From NCBI GenBank assembly GCA_023260935.1, contig JALQTL010000221.1:1-5680 (forward strand): a stretch of DNA of 5,680 bases, read 5' to 3'. The notes under the pieces are model-generated. The model did not search any database. It worked only from the letters and a program-made list of their open reading frames with translations, and was not told where the DNA came from. The first letter of the stretch is position 1. Each line of letters starts with the position of its first letter. Positions 5,496 through 5,680 of the stretch are shown here, piece by piece. The stretch is from Paracoccaceae bacterium (GTDB lineage: Bacteria > Pseudomonadota > Alphaproteobacteria > Rhodobacterales > Rhodobacteraceae). Both the position numbers and the translations under genes were made by a program.

Positions 5496-5680
5496 TCGGC
5501 GGATCTCAGCGGTTTGAGGGCATGGTAGGCTTCCCGGTAGCGGGCATAGATCGGGGCATAGGCGGCATGTGCAGCCATGTCCGGTTCGATCCGGCGCGCG
5601 ATGCGCACCATCGCTGCGCAGGCGGTGTCGATCTCGGGGAAATGCCCGGCCCCAACGGCAGCAAGGATGGCAGAGCCAAG
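5492..5680 (-). CDS. FGGY-family carbohydrate kinase, C-terminal 62 residues only
   Basis: Only the tail of this gene is in the window; it enters from beyond 5680. The visible part begins LGSAILAAVGAGHFPEID and continues ACAAMVRIARRIEPDMAAHA and AYAPIYARYREAYHAL before the stop. This matches the C-terminus of FGGY kinases (xylulokinase, ribulokinase, LsrK-like and relatives): a GAAxLAAxGxG helix near the nucleotide site, then an (A)xxMVR…EP helix, then a terminal Y(xx)Y(xx)Y helix. These enzymes phosphorylate free sugars, ketoses or polyols with ATP in the cytoplasm. The stop overlaps the start of the acoA-like gene by four bases, so the kinase is very probably in the same operon and pathway. 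The substrate-binding N-terminal domain is not visible, so the subfamily cannot be named. Confidence 0.85.
   Translation of the reverse strand, partial: LGSAILAAVGAGHFPEIDTACAAMVRIARRIEPDMAAHAAYAPIYARYREAYHALKPLRSAE

Noticed and set aside
4593..5528. Long plus-strand open frame (311 codons) opposite the E1 alpha gene
   Set aside because: The minus strand carries a full E1 alpha with the GDG...NN TPP motif. The plus-strand frame has no family pattern and no good ribosome site, so it is a codon-bias shadow.

Overview
The window is a single block of minus-strand genes from a GC-rich genome. Dense coding, 4-base ATGA gene overlaps and GC-ending codons suggest an alphaproteobacterium, most likely of the Rhodobacter/Paracoccus type. 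That placement is an inference from style and protein flavour, not from a marker gene. No RNA gene, mobile element, CRISPR array or phage signature is visible.

In transcription order (right to left) the genes are: the last 62 codons of an FGGY-family carbohydrate kinase (5492-5680, enters from outside); a TPP-dependent dehydrogenase E1 alpha subunit (acoA-like, 4467-5495); its E1 beta subunit (acoB-like, 3472-4470); an acoC-like E2 made of a lipoyl domain, an E3/E1-binding domain and an alpha/beta hydrolase (2264-3484); a 209-base gap; a secreted LsrB-like sugar-binding protein (1074-2054); a 90-base spacer with a strong 11-bp hairpin; and the first 327 codons of an RbsA/LsrA-type double ATPase (1-983, runs off the left edge). 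The first four genes overlap each other and are probably translationally coupled. The transporter part starts after the 209-base gap, which may hold its own regulation.

Taken together, a CUT2-type ABC importer (permeases presumably beyond position 1), a sugar kinase and an acetoin-dehydrogenase-like complex sit in one apparent operon. Acetoin itself needs no kinase and no sugar importer. The most interesting reading is therefore catabolism of a deoxy-sugar or other acyloin-type carbohydrate: import, phosphorylation, then TPP/lipoyl-dependent cleavage into acetyl-CoA and a phosphorylated aldehyde such as glyceraldehyde 3-phosphate. A variant of autoinducer-2 processing is an alternative. This is a hypothesis from gene content. 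No E3 (dihydrolipoamide dehydrogenase), permease or regulator gene lies inside the window.
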